Shown one piece after another: positions 35,167 to 45,100 of a DNA stretch of 64,000 bases. The notes under the pieces were generated by a model. It saw only the letters and a program-made list of their open reading frames with translations, had not been told where the DNA came from and ran no database searches. Where the stretch lies: positions 26,524-90,523 of the forward strand of contig JBGSNA010000228.1 of assembly GCA_041739875.1 (NCBI GenBank), in the 5' to 3' direction. Within the stretch, counting starts at the first letter, position 1. The number at the start of each line of letters is the position of its first letter. The position numbers and the translations under genes were made by a program. This stretch comes from JBBSJZ01 sp041739875 (GTDB taxonomy: Bacteria > Planctomycetota > Planctomycetia > Pirellulales > Pirellulaceae).

Positions 35167-36462
35167 TTATTGAGTCAGAATTGTCGGTAGATTATTCGCG
35201 ATTTCTTCGAAGACAGCGATCAACTGCTCACCGTTTTCCGCATGATAGTGGTTTCCGCCACCAATGTCCGCAATCGTTTGCATGTAGGACTGGTTCGCGC
35301 CAGGGCCAAACGTAATGGTGTGAATCGTGACGTTGTAGTTCGCTGCGAAATAGTTGGCGACGGTAATGGGATTACTTCCAGCGTTATTGATTCCGTCAGT
35401 CATGACCACCATTGTTTTTGTGGCAAATGGTCTGGCAACGTCCGAAACGTGTGCTTGGATTCCCGTTTCCATACCGCTCCCGATGGCTGTACCTCCCAAC
35501 GGTCCCAAAGTCGCGATCTCCGCTCGGACGGAATCAAAGTTTTTGGTCAATCCGATATCAAACGACGCCGTACTTTCGTAACTCGACAATGAAACCTGTT
35601 CGCTCTGGGGTGTTTCATCGAGCACATTAAGAAACGCGTCGACTGCAAGTACGAGATCTTCCCATGGCGTGTTCGGAGGGTTCCCCAAATCATAGAAGTT
35701 CTGCCAGACCCATTTTTCGTACGCTGACCAAGTTGTCGTTGGATAAAGATTGCCCCGCCAAATATAGGCCTGCCCCGCAGCGACGGCGGCCTTCGTGGCA
35801 CGGCTGGAGTACGCCGACTTTCCCGGTGGGAACCTGTCTTCGATCCAATCCATCGAGCCAGATCGGTCAACCACCAACGAGATATCGCGGTCGACTTGCA
35901 TCGCAACCGCTTGTTGAGTTGGCGAGAAATGAGAGAAATTGAACATTCCGGGGATTAGAAACTTCACCGAACCCGAGAGAGAGTCTGGCGTGCGCATTCC
36001 ATTCACCCTCACGGCACTCGCCATCATCGTATTTCCTGAAACTCTATCGGTCGGAATCTTTTGAAATTCATACCGACTCCCTGTTCCGCCGGACTGGGTC
36101 GTGATACCGAATTCAATTTCGTTGGCTCCGTTGCCCGCTTGGAGTTGCAACGGACTGCCATTCACTAAATTCAGTGCGGCAGTGGCAATCGCGGCATTCT
36201 TGGCCAATTCAACGGATTGCAATTCGCTAAAAGCTCTTCCACCAGCTCGTGCGGCCGCGTCGGTGGCAATGGAAAGTTCCGTCCGAGTCAGCTGAACGTA
36301 GGCTGCGTTAATGCAGAACGCGGAGAAGATGGCGACGACTGGGAGCACCATCGCCATCAGCGTGAGTACGCTACCTTGGCGGTTTGACCTATGGGGCACG
36401 AGCGAAACGCAGGCCAGTGAATTCGAGTTCGCTCGGTTGATTTGAACGCATCGAATTGTCAT
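35167..36462 (-). CDS. TadG-like protein with von Willebrand factor A domain
   Basis: About 431 residues from ATG 36462; a GTG at 36474 is an alternative. The N-terminal pilin-like helix (about 32-54, SVLTLMAMVLPVVAIFSAFCINAAYV) is the Tad motif of the Flp pilus TadG family, followed by the TELSIATDAAARAGG stretch. The vWA domain (about 190-425) has the metal-binding DxSxS site (Asp199, DRSGS), GGTAIGSG and VVMTDGINNAG, so the MIDAS looks complete. It is likely exported and surface-associated. It lies in an array with two TadE-like genes; no TadA ATPase, secretin or prepilin peptidase is in the window. Confidence 0.88.
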   Translation of the reverse strand: MTIRCVQINRANSNSLACVSLVPHRSNRQGSVLTLMAMVLPVVAIFSAFCINAAYVQLTRTELSIATDAAARAGGRAFSELQSVELAKNAAIATAALNLVNGSPLQLQAGNGANEIEFGITTQSGGTGSRYEFQKIPTDRVSGNTMMASAVRVNGMRTPDSLSGSVKFLIPGMFNFSHFSPTQQAVAMQVDRDISLVVDRSGSMDWIEDRFPPGKSAYSSRATKAAVAAGQAYIWRGNLYPTTTWSAYEKWVWQNFYDLGNPPNTPWEDLVLAVDAFLNVLDETPQSEQVSLSSYESTASFDIGLTKNFDSVRAEIATLGPLGGTAIGSGMETGIQAHVSDVARPFATKTMVVMTDGINNAGSNPITVANYFAANYNVTIHTITFGPGANQSYMQTIADIGGGNHYHAENGEQLIAVFEEIANNLPTILTQ

Positions 36463-36502
36463 ATCTAATCTCACTAAGTTCGGAACGAAAAGCGGAAGAG
36501 TG

Positions 36503-36988
36503 TTATTGAAGGTAGAAACCGGCGTAGCGTTCTGTATTGAGCGACGCGGTTGCTTCTAAAGTTTTGTTGTTGAAAAAGAGCGGAGTAAACAGCGCCACTT
36601 CGTTCATGTTGACGATGACGGTCACCGAAACGCTATCGGAGCCCTCGTTGATATTGCTGACCGTGACGCTATACCCCGTCTCGAGTAGCGACCCCATCAA
36701 CTGTTCCGCCTTGTTGACGGCCTCGGCGGCGGTTGCGCCAGGAACAATGGTATGTCGAACTGCCGCATAGGCAGCGTCTTGCATGAGGTTACGCACCAGG
36801 TTCATCCGGACAAACTCGATCGAAATCAATACCGTTAGAAAAACGATGTTAGCCACAATGGCAAATTCAACGATCGCAGCTCCAAGTCGTGCGTTGTATG
36901 GACGCAAACGCCCTGTTCGCAAAGTGGATCGACGGACGCTGTTGGCTGAGGAGGATCGGTCGGTCGTATGCATTTGGCAACTCATCAT
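36503..36988 (-). CDS. TadE-like protein
   Basis: About 161 residues from ATG 36988. A TTG at 36997 would overlap the preceding stop as TTGA. A polar N-terminus of about 35 residues leads to the TadE helix (GAAIVEFAIVANIVFLTVLISIEF) with the conserved Glu that marks TadE-like minor pilins, followed by a region typical of the family (LMQDAAYAAVRHTIVPGATA). The C-terminal half is beta-rich. It is the second of the tandem TadE-type genes and lies just upstream of the TadG/vWA gene. Confidence 0.85.
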   Translation of the reverse strand: MMSCQMHTTDRSSSANSVRRSTLRTGRLRPYNARLGAAIVEFAIVANIVFLTVLISIEFVRMNLVRNLMQDAAYAAVRHTIVPGATAAEAVNKAEQLMGSLLETGYSVTVSNINEGSDSVSVTVIVNMNEVALFTPLFFNNKTLEATASLNTERYAGFYLQ

Positions 36989-36993
36989 CCAAC

Positions 36994-37437
36994 TCAATTG
37001 TTTTCAAATTCTTTACGCATTGTCACGCTCGCAGAAATACTTCTGCCAAAGAAAAGCTGTGTTGGCATGATCAGATTCGGCTGACTAGGTATCGTCACGG
37101 TGACAGTGACATTATCAAGAGTGTTGGCGTCATCAAAACCTGGGGAACTAAATACGACCGCGTCGTCTCCTTCGAATTGAACGCCGCGTTCCGTCAGAAA
37201 TTCAACAATGCGATTTCGAGCGTCCGCATTCGTCTTGCTGCGAGAAACTCCCGAACGAGCCCCCTCATAGGCTGCGAGTGTGACGGTTTCTCTCAGGAAG
37301 AGAGCGGAACAGATATCCATCGTCGCAATAGTCATAGCAAACAAAATCGGCAAGCAAATAACGGCCTCAATACATGCTGCTCCACGACGCTTCACGCGTC
37401 GTTGAGGCGATGTTCGGCATCCGGTTTTGAGTGTCAT
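36994..37437 (-). CDS. TadE-like protein
   Basis: 147 residues from ATG 37437. An upstream start at 37515 would add 26 polar residues. RRGAACIEAVICLPILFAMTIATMDICSALF carries the TadE helix with its conserved Glu, followed by ETVTLAAYEGARSG. The remainder is predicted beta-rich. It is the first gene of the TadE-TadE-TadG cluster, and its stop lies 5 bases before the chosen start of the next gene. Confidence 0.85.
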   Translation of the reverse strand: MTLKTGCRTSPQRRVKRRGAACIEAVICLPILFAMTIATMDICSALFLRETVTLAAYEGARSGVSRSKTNADARNRIVEFLTERGVQFEGDDAVVFSSPGFDDANTLDNVTVTVTIPSQPNLIMPTQLFFGRSISASVTMRKEFENN

Positions 37438-37599
37438 TGATAAGTACGAAGAGGATTTGTAGAGGGACCCGTATGGAAGGAAAGATAGGTCGCATTTATG
37501 CTGGATGCGCAGCACAATCCGACAGTAATTAGCAAATTAGCAAAACGATTATGCGGATTATTCCGAGCCTTGAGATTGACCGTGTGGCTTCTGTGCGAC

Positions 37600-38406
37600 T
37601 TATTCAATGACGAACGGATTGATCGTGATTTTCGGCTCTGTCTCAGTAACCGCCTTCGGCTTTCGAGCAAGCGTTTTCAGAGTCGGCAGAAGTTCGCTGT
37701 AGAGATCTGCCTTTGGATTATGTCCGCACGAGTCGGATCTCAGAATGAAGTCGCGGTCGATCAAGTGGAAGCCGGGTATCATGTTGTAGGTCGTTTGGTT
37801 GACCATGGACGGGTCGCCTCGGAGGACCAGTTCATGGGGACTGTCACTCATGTGAAAGTGCTCAGCCCAACCTTTTGTTTCTTCGGGAGTTGGAGCCCCC
37901 ATGCCTTTGCCGTACAAAAGCAACTGAACAAACAAAACGTCATCAGTCGATTTCAAGTCGATCGACGCGTATTCTTTGGCGTAGTGGTGGATTGAATCAA
38001 GATCCGCTTGTACACCCATCTCGGCGAATCCACCGTACTGGTTTCCGCCCGCAAATGCTTGACAACCGTGACATGGAACGGCGACCAACTCAACCAAGAT
38101 CACTTTTCCAGCATGGTCGGACAGTCGCACGAGTTGCCCATTGCTGTCTTCGAGGACTAAATCGGGATAGCGTTCACCATCGACCGGTGGCCAGAATTCA
38201 AACGGAGTCGGTATTGGCAATTGGCTGTCGTCCGACTCAGGCGACCGGTCGTTCGTGGCGGCCCTGAGTTTTACGAGCGACGTCAATACAGAGCTCGCGA
38301 CCTCACTGTTTCCATTTGCGGCACGGTTACCGACGTTGTAAATCGTGGTTCGGACGACGAAACTAACAGTCAGTGCGCACGCGAAGTAAACGACTTTTCG
38401 AAACAT
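37600..38406 (-). CDS. Membrane-anchored thioredoxin-like protein
   Basis: 268 residues from ATG 38406; the TTG at 38415 would extend the protein by three residues. A hydrophobic N-terminal helix (about 5-22) suggests a signal anchor. The domain begins at YPDLVLEDSNGQLVRLSDHAGKVILVELVAVPCHGC, where the redox pair is Cys112/Cys115 (CHGC) in the usual thioredoxin/redoxin position. The C-terminal half has the DPSMVNQTTYNMIPGFHLIDRDFILRS motif of peroxiredoxin-like folds. It is probably periplasmic and may handle disulfides. It is transcribed away from the ECF sigma gene at 38747. Confidence 0.8.
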   Translation of the reverse strand: MFRKVVYFACALTVSFVVRTTIYNVGNRAANGNSEVASSVLTSLVKLRAATNDRSPESDDSQLPIPTPFEFWPPVDGERYPDLVLEDSNGQLVRLSDHAGKVILVELVAVPCHGCQAFAGGNQYGGFAEMGVQADLDSIHHYAKEYASIDLKSTDDVLFVQLLLYGKGMGAPTPEETKGWAEHFHMSDSPHELVLRGDPSMVNQTTYNMIPGFHLIDRDFILRSDSCGHNPKADLYSELLPTLKTLARKPKAVTETEPKITINPFVIE

Positions 38407-38746
38407 GTTTGACAACCAAAACAGTTGGATTGAGGTGAGTCGCGCACCTGGCTTCGGTGTGAGCAGGGCTCAAGAAGCCTAGGCCACTGGTGAATAAGGA
38501 AGGGTGTTGGCTCGGTCCAGTGGGGCAGTTTCGCCGTCGTGAAGACCGGATTGCACGCCATATAACGATTACTCGACAATGTTCAGCTCCAAGACTTGGT
38601 TCATTTGTGTTGTCCAACCGCCACGCGTTGCATGCGAGAATCGCGGGCTTTCTCGTCGTTTAGGATCCAAACTTGGAAAATTCGATCGAAACGTCCTAAG
38701 AAAAGTCGCCTTGGCGAGTCTTCTCTTGTGAGAGGATGAATGGGTC
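38407..38746. other. 340-bp divergent gap between the redoxin and ECF sigma genes
   Basis: It must hold both outward promoters. I saw no strong hairpin, repeat or gene. A weak GGAAAA...CGTC arrangement near 38675-38690 has the wrong spacing for a typical ECF promoter. Confidence 0.4.
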
Positions 38747-39337
38747 GTGATCCAGTACCGCCATGCTTATCGATTCGAATTCATGTTGAAACCGACTCCT
38801 CGAGTCCAACAGCCGATTGCTCAAGGCGAGTGCAAGCTCAGTCTGCGAGCTCTTTTTGACGCCGAGGAAGGTCCATTGCTGCGATACGCGTTTTCGTTGA
38901 CCGGTCGCCGTGCTGTGGCAGAAGAAATCGTTCAAGACGTTTTCCTGGAGTTGCACACGAATTGGAGCGACGTGGATGCACCCAAAGCATGGTTGATGCG
39001 TTGTGTCCGAAATAAAGCATTCACCCATCTCCGGAGCAACCGCCAAGAGGTGCTCTCCAGCGACAAGTGTGAAACGTCGGGTTTGTATGCCGAAGAAGAG
39101 ACACCCGAAGAAACGTTGTCACGAATGGAGGCAACGGGTGCGCTGCGTACGATTCTGGCGGGATTCAGTGCGATTGATCGTGAACTCGTTCGCTTGAAGT
39201 ATTTCGAAGACCACAAATACGCAGACATCAGCGCACTGACCGGACTGAGCATCGGAAACGTTGGCTACCGTTTGCACCACATACTGAAACAGCTAGCAGC
39301 GAAACTAAAGCAGCTAGGGATCGACGAAAAGTCATGA
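38747..39337 (+). CDS. ECF-type RNA polymerase sigma factor
   Basis: 196 residues from the GTG at 38747; an in-frame ATG at 38783 is a plausible alternative. Region 2 (about 35-100) has LLRYAFSLTGRRAVAEEIVQDVFLELH and DAPKAWLMRCVRNKAFTHLRSNR. Region 4 (about 130-185) has AIDRELVRLKYFEDHKYADISALTGLSIGNVGYRLHHILKQL. The stop overlaps the start of the anti-sigma/vWA fusion by 4 bases (ATGA), the usual arrangement for a sigma factor with its anti-sigma partner. It probably drives this envelope locus and may autoregulate (inference). Confidence 0.92.
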   Translation: MIQYRHAYRFEFMLKPTPRVQQPIAQGECKLSLRALFDAEEGPLLRYAFSLTGRRAVAEEIVQDVFLELHTNWSDVDAPKAWLMRCVRNKAFTHLRSNRQEVLSSDKCETSGLYAEEETPEETLSRMEATGALRTILAGFSAIDRELVRLKYFEDHKYADISALTGLSIGNVGYRLHHILKQLAAKLKQLGIDEKS

Positions 39338-41985
39338 ACGAAGAACACAGCAATCACCCAGTGGATCCAAACCTCGAAGCTCGCATTTTCTCGCTCGTGA
39401 TGGACGAAGTGTCCGAAGGCGAGCGCAAGCAGTTGAGTGATCTTATCCAAGACAATCCAGAATTAGCAGCGATTCAAGCGGAGTTCGAATCAGTTCGTGG
39501 ATTGATGCAGTGCGTAGGAACCAGCGAATTACCGCCTGCTGACGATGATGAATGGAAGTTGTCACCCGAAAGACGCAAAGTCGTTTTGGCAGCGTTTCGT
39601 GGAGAATCGCGTCACGAGCCTGCAACTCAACCATCGACAAAGCCGGTCATCTTGAGTGCGTTCTTAGTTGGAGACTCTCGTTGGAGTCTTGTTCGAATCG
39701 CCGCAGCTGTATGTGGTGTCGGAGTATTTGGTTTGATGGCAGTTTCAGTGCTGTTGATGTTACCGAATTCTCGTATGGCAACGACGAAGGCACAACGAGT
39801 GACGGAGTTTGGAACTGGAGCACTCCTCGAATCGGCTCCGAACGATGTGACACGCTTCGGTCGTGCGAGTGGTGCGAATAGGATGACTCAACATGAAGGC
39901 GACTCGTCAAATGATTTCGCGATTGCGGGCGCTCTGGCCTCGGAGCAACCGCATGACTCCGCGACGAATTTAGAGTCCTCGTTATCACAAATTCGAGACA
40001 ATATCGAAGCGACGACGTCTTTGCCAGCTCAAGAGGATCGAAAAGACGACGCTCCGTATCCGCCTGCGGAGCCGCGATGGGAGCAAGCAAGCCAAATCGC
40101 CGCTGCGTCACCTCCATCGCCATCTTTTTTCGGAGCACCGATTCAGAATCCGGCACCAGTGGCTGGCGAACCCAATCTCAATTTTCGCTTTCAAGTGCCA
40201 CTCGTCGCTCTGAATTCACCCACGGCTGGCAAGGAAACAGACGTTCGCGACATGGACAATAGCGGTGGTGGACAGCGAAATAATCGTTGGATGGACCCAG
40301 CCCAGCCAAACTTAACGATTCCAGAAGAGTCTAAAAAGTTGCAAACAAGCGTTGCCGATGGCGTCGATGCAGACATCGCACTTGGATTGTCGGTGGCTCC
40401 TCAATCCGTGCCAATGTCGTTGCCCCAAGAGTTCGATAAACCTAGCGGATTAACGGACGCTTTGACGCGGAATCGGGAATTGTCTCGTACGAAGGACGAA
40501 ACGCTCGACACCGTGGGCAAGAGTCAGGCTGAAAGTCAACTCGCACTTAAAGGGTGGGGTTACATGGGCAAAGGTGCTGAGCTCTCGATTGCTAAGAACG
40601 AGTCTGAATCGATTCGAATTTCTCCCGCAAGGAAAGTGACACCGTCGGAAGGTTTGAATGAAGTTCTTGCAACGGATGAGGCCTTTTCAACGTTCTCGTT
40701 ACATGTCAGCGACGTATCCTTCAAGCTCGCATCCGCGGCACTCGCTCGCGGTGAATGGCCAGAGCCAGCGAAGGTACGGATCGAAGAATTCGTCAACGCA
40801 TTCGACTACGGCGATCCGATGCCTAGCGAGAGCGAGAGAGTCGCTTGTCGCGTGGAGCAGGCCGTCCATCCGTTTCTTCAACAGCGAAATCTGTTGCGTG
40901 TCTCGATGCGAACAGCCGCTGCGGGTCGCGCAGCAAATACTCCTCTGAGGCTGACCTTTCTGCTTGACAATTCCGGTTCGATGGAACGCCATGATCGTCA
41001 ACAAACCCTTCGACGTGCGTTTGCCTTGCTCGCCCAGCAACTCACGCCGCTTGACCAGATGACGCTCATCAGTTTTGCTCGACAGCCTCGGTTGTTGGCT
41101 GACAAGGTGAGCGGCGAGAAGTCAGGTCAACTGGTTGAGCTCATTGATGGATTGCCAAGCGAAGGTGGTACCAATATCGAAGCAGCGATCCAGCTTGCGT
41201 TTGAGAAGGCACGCGAGAATCAGCTCGAAGGCGCCCAGAATCGAATCGTGCTGCTTACCGACGGCGCTGTGAATCTTGGTGATGCGGATCCTGAGACCCT
41301 CTCTAACATGATTGCGACGATACGTGATTCTGGAATTGCGTTTGATGCGGCGGGAATTAGTGCCGAAGGCTTGAACGACGAAGTGCTTGAAGCACTGACA
41401 CGAAAAGGCGATGGACGTTATTACTTGCTCGATTCACTTGAATCAGCGGATGAGGGTTTTGCTCAGCAAATCGCTGGTGCGCTGCGTCCTTCGGCGAAAA
41501 ATGTGAAGGTCCAGGTTGAATTCAATCCGAAGCGAGTCGGTCAATACAAGTTGCTTGGTTTCGAAAAGCACCTGCTGCAAAAAGAAGACTTTCGCAACGA
41601 CAAGGTGGACGCCGCAGAGATGGCTGCGGCAGAAGCGGGTGTTGCGGTCTATCAATTCGAAGCGATACCAGACGGTGAAGGTGACGTCGGGACCGTGTCG
41701 GTGAGATTTCGAGACTTGGCATCGGGACATATGGTCGAGAACCGCTGGCCGATCCCGTATGAAACAGACGCACCGCGACTCGATCAAGCGAACGTGTCGA
41801 TTCGCATGGCCGCTTCTTCCGCACTGTTTGCGGCAAAACTAAGAGGCGAACCACTTGGCGATGCCGTTAACTTGACTGAGCTCTCTGAATTGGTGTCGGA
41901 TTTGCCAGAACCCGAGCGCAGTGTACCGCGAGTACAACAGCTTCAGCAGATGCTTGAGCAAGCGAGACAAATTAGTGGAGAGTAG
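39334..41985 (+). CDS. Fusion of an anti-sigma-like domain and a YfbK-type vWA protein
   Basis: 883 residues. Residues 1-75 look like a planctomycete anti-sigma domain (LEARIFSLVMDEVSEGERKQLSDLIQ, NPELAAIQAEF), followed by a membrane helix (about 119-143). A long, low-complexity Ala/Pro/Ser region follows to about 430. The extracytoplasmic YfbK domain (about 445-880) has the FSTFSLHVSDVSF motif, a vWA core with DxSxS at Asp545/Ser547/Ser549 (LLDNSGSM), EGGTNIEAAI and the LLTDGAVNLG motif, so the MIDAS is intact. This places the sensor outside and the sigma-binding part inside. The start overlaps the sigma stop by 4 bases. Confidence 0.88.
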   Translation: MNEEHSNHPVDPNLEARIFSLVMDEVSEGERKQLSDLIQDNPELAAIQAEFESVRGLMQCVGTSELPPADDDEWKLSPERRKVVLAAFRGESRHEPATQPSTKPVILSAFLVGDSRWSLVRIAAAVCGVGVFGLMAVSVLLMLPNSRMATTKAQRVTEFGTGALLESAPNDVTRFGRASGANRMTQHEGDSSNDFAIAGALASEQPHDSATNLESSLSQIRDNIEATTSLPAQEDRKDDAPYPPAEPRWEQASQIAAASPPSPSFFGAPIQNPAPVAGEPNLNFRFQVPLVALNSPTAGKETDVRDMDNSGGGQRNNRWMDPAQPNLTIPEESKKLQTSVADGVDADIALGLSVAPQSVPMSLPQEFDKPSGLTDALTRNRELSRTKDETLDTVGKSQAESQLALKGWGYMGKGAELSIAKNESESIRISPARKVTPSEGLNEVLATDEAFSTFSLHVSDVSFKLASAALARGEWPEPAKVRIEEFVNAFDYGDPMPSESERVACRVEQAVHPFLQQRNLLRVSMRTAAAGRAANTPLRLTFLLDNSGSMERHDRQQTLRRAFALLAQQLTPLDQMTLISFARQPRLLADKVSGEKSGQLVELIDGLPSEGGTNIEAAIQLAFEKARENQLEGAQNRIVLLTDGAVNLGDADPETLSNMIATIRDSGIAFDAAGISAEGLNDEVLEALTRKGDGRYYLLDSLESADEGFAQQIAGALRPSAKNVKVQVEFNPKRVGQYKLLGFEKHLLQKEDFRNDKVDAAEMAAAEAGVAVYQFEAIPDGEGDVGTVSVRFRDLASGHMVENRWPIPYETDAPRLDQANVSIRMAASSALFAAKLRGEPLGDAVNLTELSELVSDLPEPERSVPRVQQLQQMLEQARQISGE

Positions 41986-42105
41986 GGGTCGAACTTCACA
42001 CAATTCAATCCGACCGAAAATTCGAACTCGCCAGCAACGCTAGAAGCGTTCGACGAACTCGACGATCAATACAAGCGATCATTTTGCCACTTGGAGCCTA
42101 CAACG

Positions 42106-45100
42106 ATGAATGTGTTCAACTTGCTGAGAACGAAATTGAGAGTTCTCCAGCTTCCGTTTCTGCTCTTCATGGCACTCACTGGATTGATGAGCATGTCTTG
42201 CTTCGCCCAGGAAGGCGAGGACAAAACGAATATCCGCGACTCGACGGGCAACGACGGAACGCGGACGATTATCGTCGAGGCTCGTGGGCAGCTGCCGGAA
42301 CCGCCTCTTTTCTACACGGCGCGCGCACAAGCGAGTGTTCAGGTTGGACTTCAGCGGATTGAGCAAGTTTTGGAGCTGAACGTGTCGGTGATCCAGGGCA
42401 AGGCAAGAACTCTGAGTTTTGGCTTGAACGGAGAAGGCGACGTGACCGAGGTCGAAGGAGAAAACGTGCGTTCGTGGTCCGTTCGCCAGGAAGAATCGGA
42501 GCGGTTTCTTGAATTGCAGTTGGAAGAGAACGTCACTGAGCTAAACGCAGTGGTCAAAATGCGATCCGCGCAATACGAACTTCCCCGCATGATCGAAGTC
42601 ACGCACCTCACTCCCGGTAGTGCGGTGGCCTTGGACTCGATCGTGAATCTTGTTTACTCGGCCGGCGTGAGCGCTTCCGTGGGATCCGTGAAGGGGTTTT
42701 CTTTGGTCGACGCGAAGGAAAACGTTTTGCGGGAGCGAGCGGACAGTTTCCGAACAACGACAGGAGGTGAAATCAAGTTGTCATTGAAGCGCGACGGTGC
42801 GTTGCCGGGCGCCGTGGAATTAGTCGATACGAAATTGACGGGCGAGGTACAACCCAACGGAAAGTCTGTGCAATTCGAACTTCGCTGCACCGCTCGAGTG
42901 ACGCAGCCGAATGCAGAAATCACCATTCTCTCTGGCCACGCTGCCGTCCGCCAATTGCCGTCCGATGCGAACTATCGCTTGCTTCTATCAACGTCCGATG
43001 AACGAGCTGTTTACAAGATCGTGTTCGCTGAACCGGGTGAGTTTCCGGTCGCACTTGATTTTGTGGCTGCGCTCATCTCATCAGAAAGCAACGCACATGG
43101 GATGGACTTCACCATCGCAACGAGTGCTATCGTTCCCTTGTCGCTCCGTGGACTGGAGGCGGACCTCGAGTTCCATCGCGACCAGGAATCGGTGGTGCCA
43201 CAACGCGACGGCGATGCGTGGGTCGGGTTTCTGTCGGCTACAGGCCGTGCGAAGCTGAACTGGAAAACTGCGCGTCAGGCGGGTGAGGGCAAGTTGTTCT
43301 TCTCAACGACAGCTCAAGTCGAGTCGAAAGTTGGCACGGGATTGCTTCGCCAAGATCACCAATTCGATTACCAAGTCCTTCAAGGCGAACTCAAGTCATT
43401 GAACATGACATTGAGTGGGCCAGGCGAGATCCTTGACGTGCAAGGTACGAACATTGTCGCTTGGCAAGTGACCAGCAAAGGCGACGTGCGGCAACTCGAT
43501 ATCACGCTCAGCCAACCGATCACGGCGACGAGTCAAATCAAGATTCGCAGCCAGACACCGGTCGGTGCGTTTCCTGTTCGAGTCGAAGGGTTACGATTGA
43601 GTCCCATTGGCTCGATCCGTCATTCGGGATATTTGCGGATCGTCAACTTGGGATTGGTGCGACTTGAACCCACCGCACTTGAAGGACTGACCCAACTCGC
43701 CCCCGACCAGTTCCCGGGTGAGACGAGCGAGGCGAGGCAAGTGTTCGTCTATCGATTTCCTTCAACCGCGTACACGTTCACTGTTGCCGCAGATCGCATT
43801 CAGCCCGAAGTCAATCTCTCCGAGTTGGTTTTGTACCGCCTCGCAGAGACTGATCGCGTGATCCAAATGGACGTTGAACTCGATATTCGCGAGGCACCGA
43901 TCCGCGAGTGGGACTTTCTTGTTCCGTCGGACTACTCGGTGGTTTCAGTTACGGGTGCTAGCGTCGCGGATTACGTCGCCGCTTCCGAATCGCAAGCCGG
44001 TCAACGCAATCTGAAGGTAGTTTTTAGTGATGACGTTGACGGTCGCCAACTCGTTTCGCTGCATCTAGAAAAGAGCGAGGCGGCGGCCGCAGGGGATTGG
44101 GTGCTGCCCCGAATCGAACATCCATCCGCGAAAACCGTCCGAGGCGACATTGGAATTATCGGTGCTCCAGGGTTCCGTGTCGCGGTCGGTGAAACAAATT
44201 TGCTCGTCGAAAAGCCGCTGGCGTACTTCCCCAAACCCTCATCGGACTTGCAACAAGCGTTTCGGATTCGCGAACCAGGATGGTCCGCCACGATGCAAAT
44301 TGAGTTGCTCGATCGAAGCATCCAATCCGATGTGTTCCATCTCTATTCACTTAGCGAGGAGACGGTTTACGGTAGCGCCTTGATCAACTACTTCGTCACC
44401 GGCTCTCCGGTAGCGGAATGGAAGATTACCGTTCCCGAAGGTCTCGATAATCTTATGGTCGACGGACAAGACGTCCGAACGTGGCGTCGAGAAGGTGACA
44501 CGCTGATTGTTTCGCTACATCAACCAGTGATGGGCGCGTACACGCTTCTTTTGACTTTCGAAGAGAAGCCGGACAAGAGTCGTGGAACCTTTCGTGCCGG
44601 ACAAGTGGAACCGGTGGGCGTTCAAGGCGAGCGCGGGTACATCCAAGTGGTTAGCCCGATGCAGGTTGAGATTAGCACGGAGTCTGTCTCCAATGACATG
44701 TTGAAACTCGATCCGCTGGAATTGCCAGCTGAGTTCCGGTTGCTCAGCACCGCGCCGGCGCTTGGTACGTGGCAATACACTGAACGACCGTTCGATCTTA
44801 ACCTACAAGTGAACTGGTTCGAGCCGGGGACAACGGTGACACAAGTTGTCGAGTTCTCAGAAGCCAATAGCCGTGTATCTCAGGACGGTGAGCTCGTGAC
44901 AGACGTTCTGTACTTTGTGAAATCACGCGGTCAGCGAACACTCAAAGTCAAGTTGCCTCCCGCCCCGGTTCGTCTTTGGGAAGTCTCGGTGAACGGCCAA
45001 CCAGTGACTGCACGCCAAGCAGATGAAGCAATCCTGATCCCGTTGCCTGGTGGAACGGATCCGAACGAACCTGTTCAAGTGAGTTTGCGTTTGGGCAAAC

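Noticed and set aside
38675..38690. Possible ECF promoter (GGAAAA...CGTC) upstream of the sigma gene
   Set aside because: The spacing between the two elements is too short and no second site supports it.
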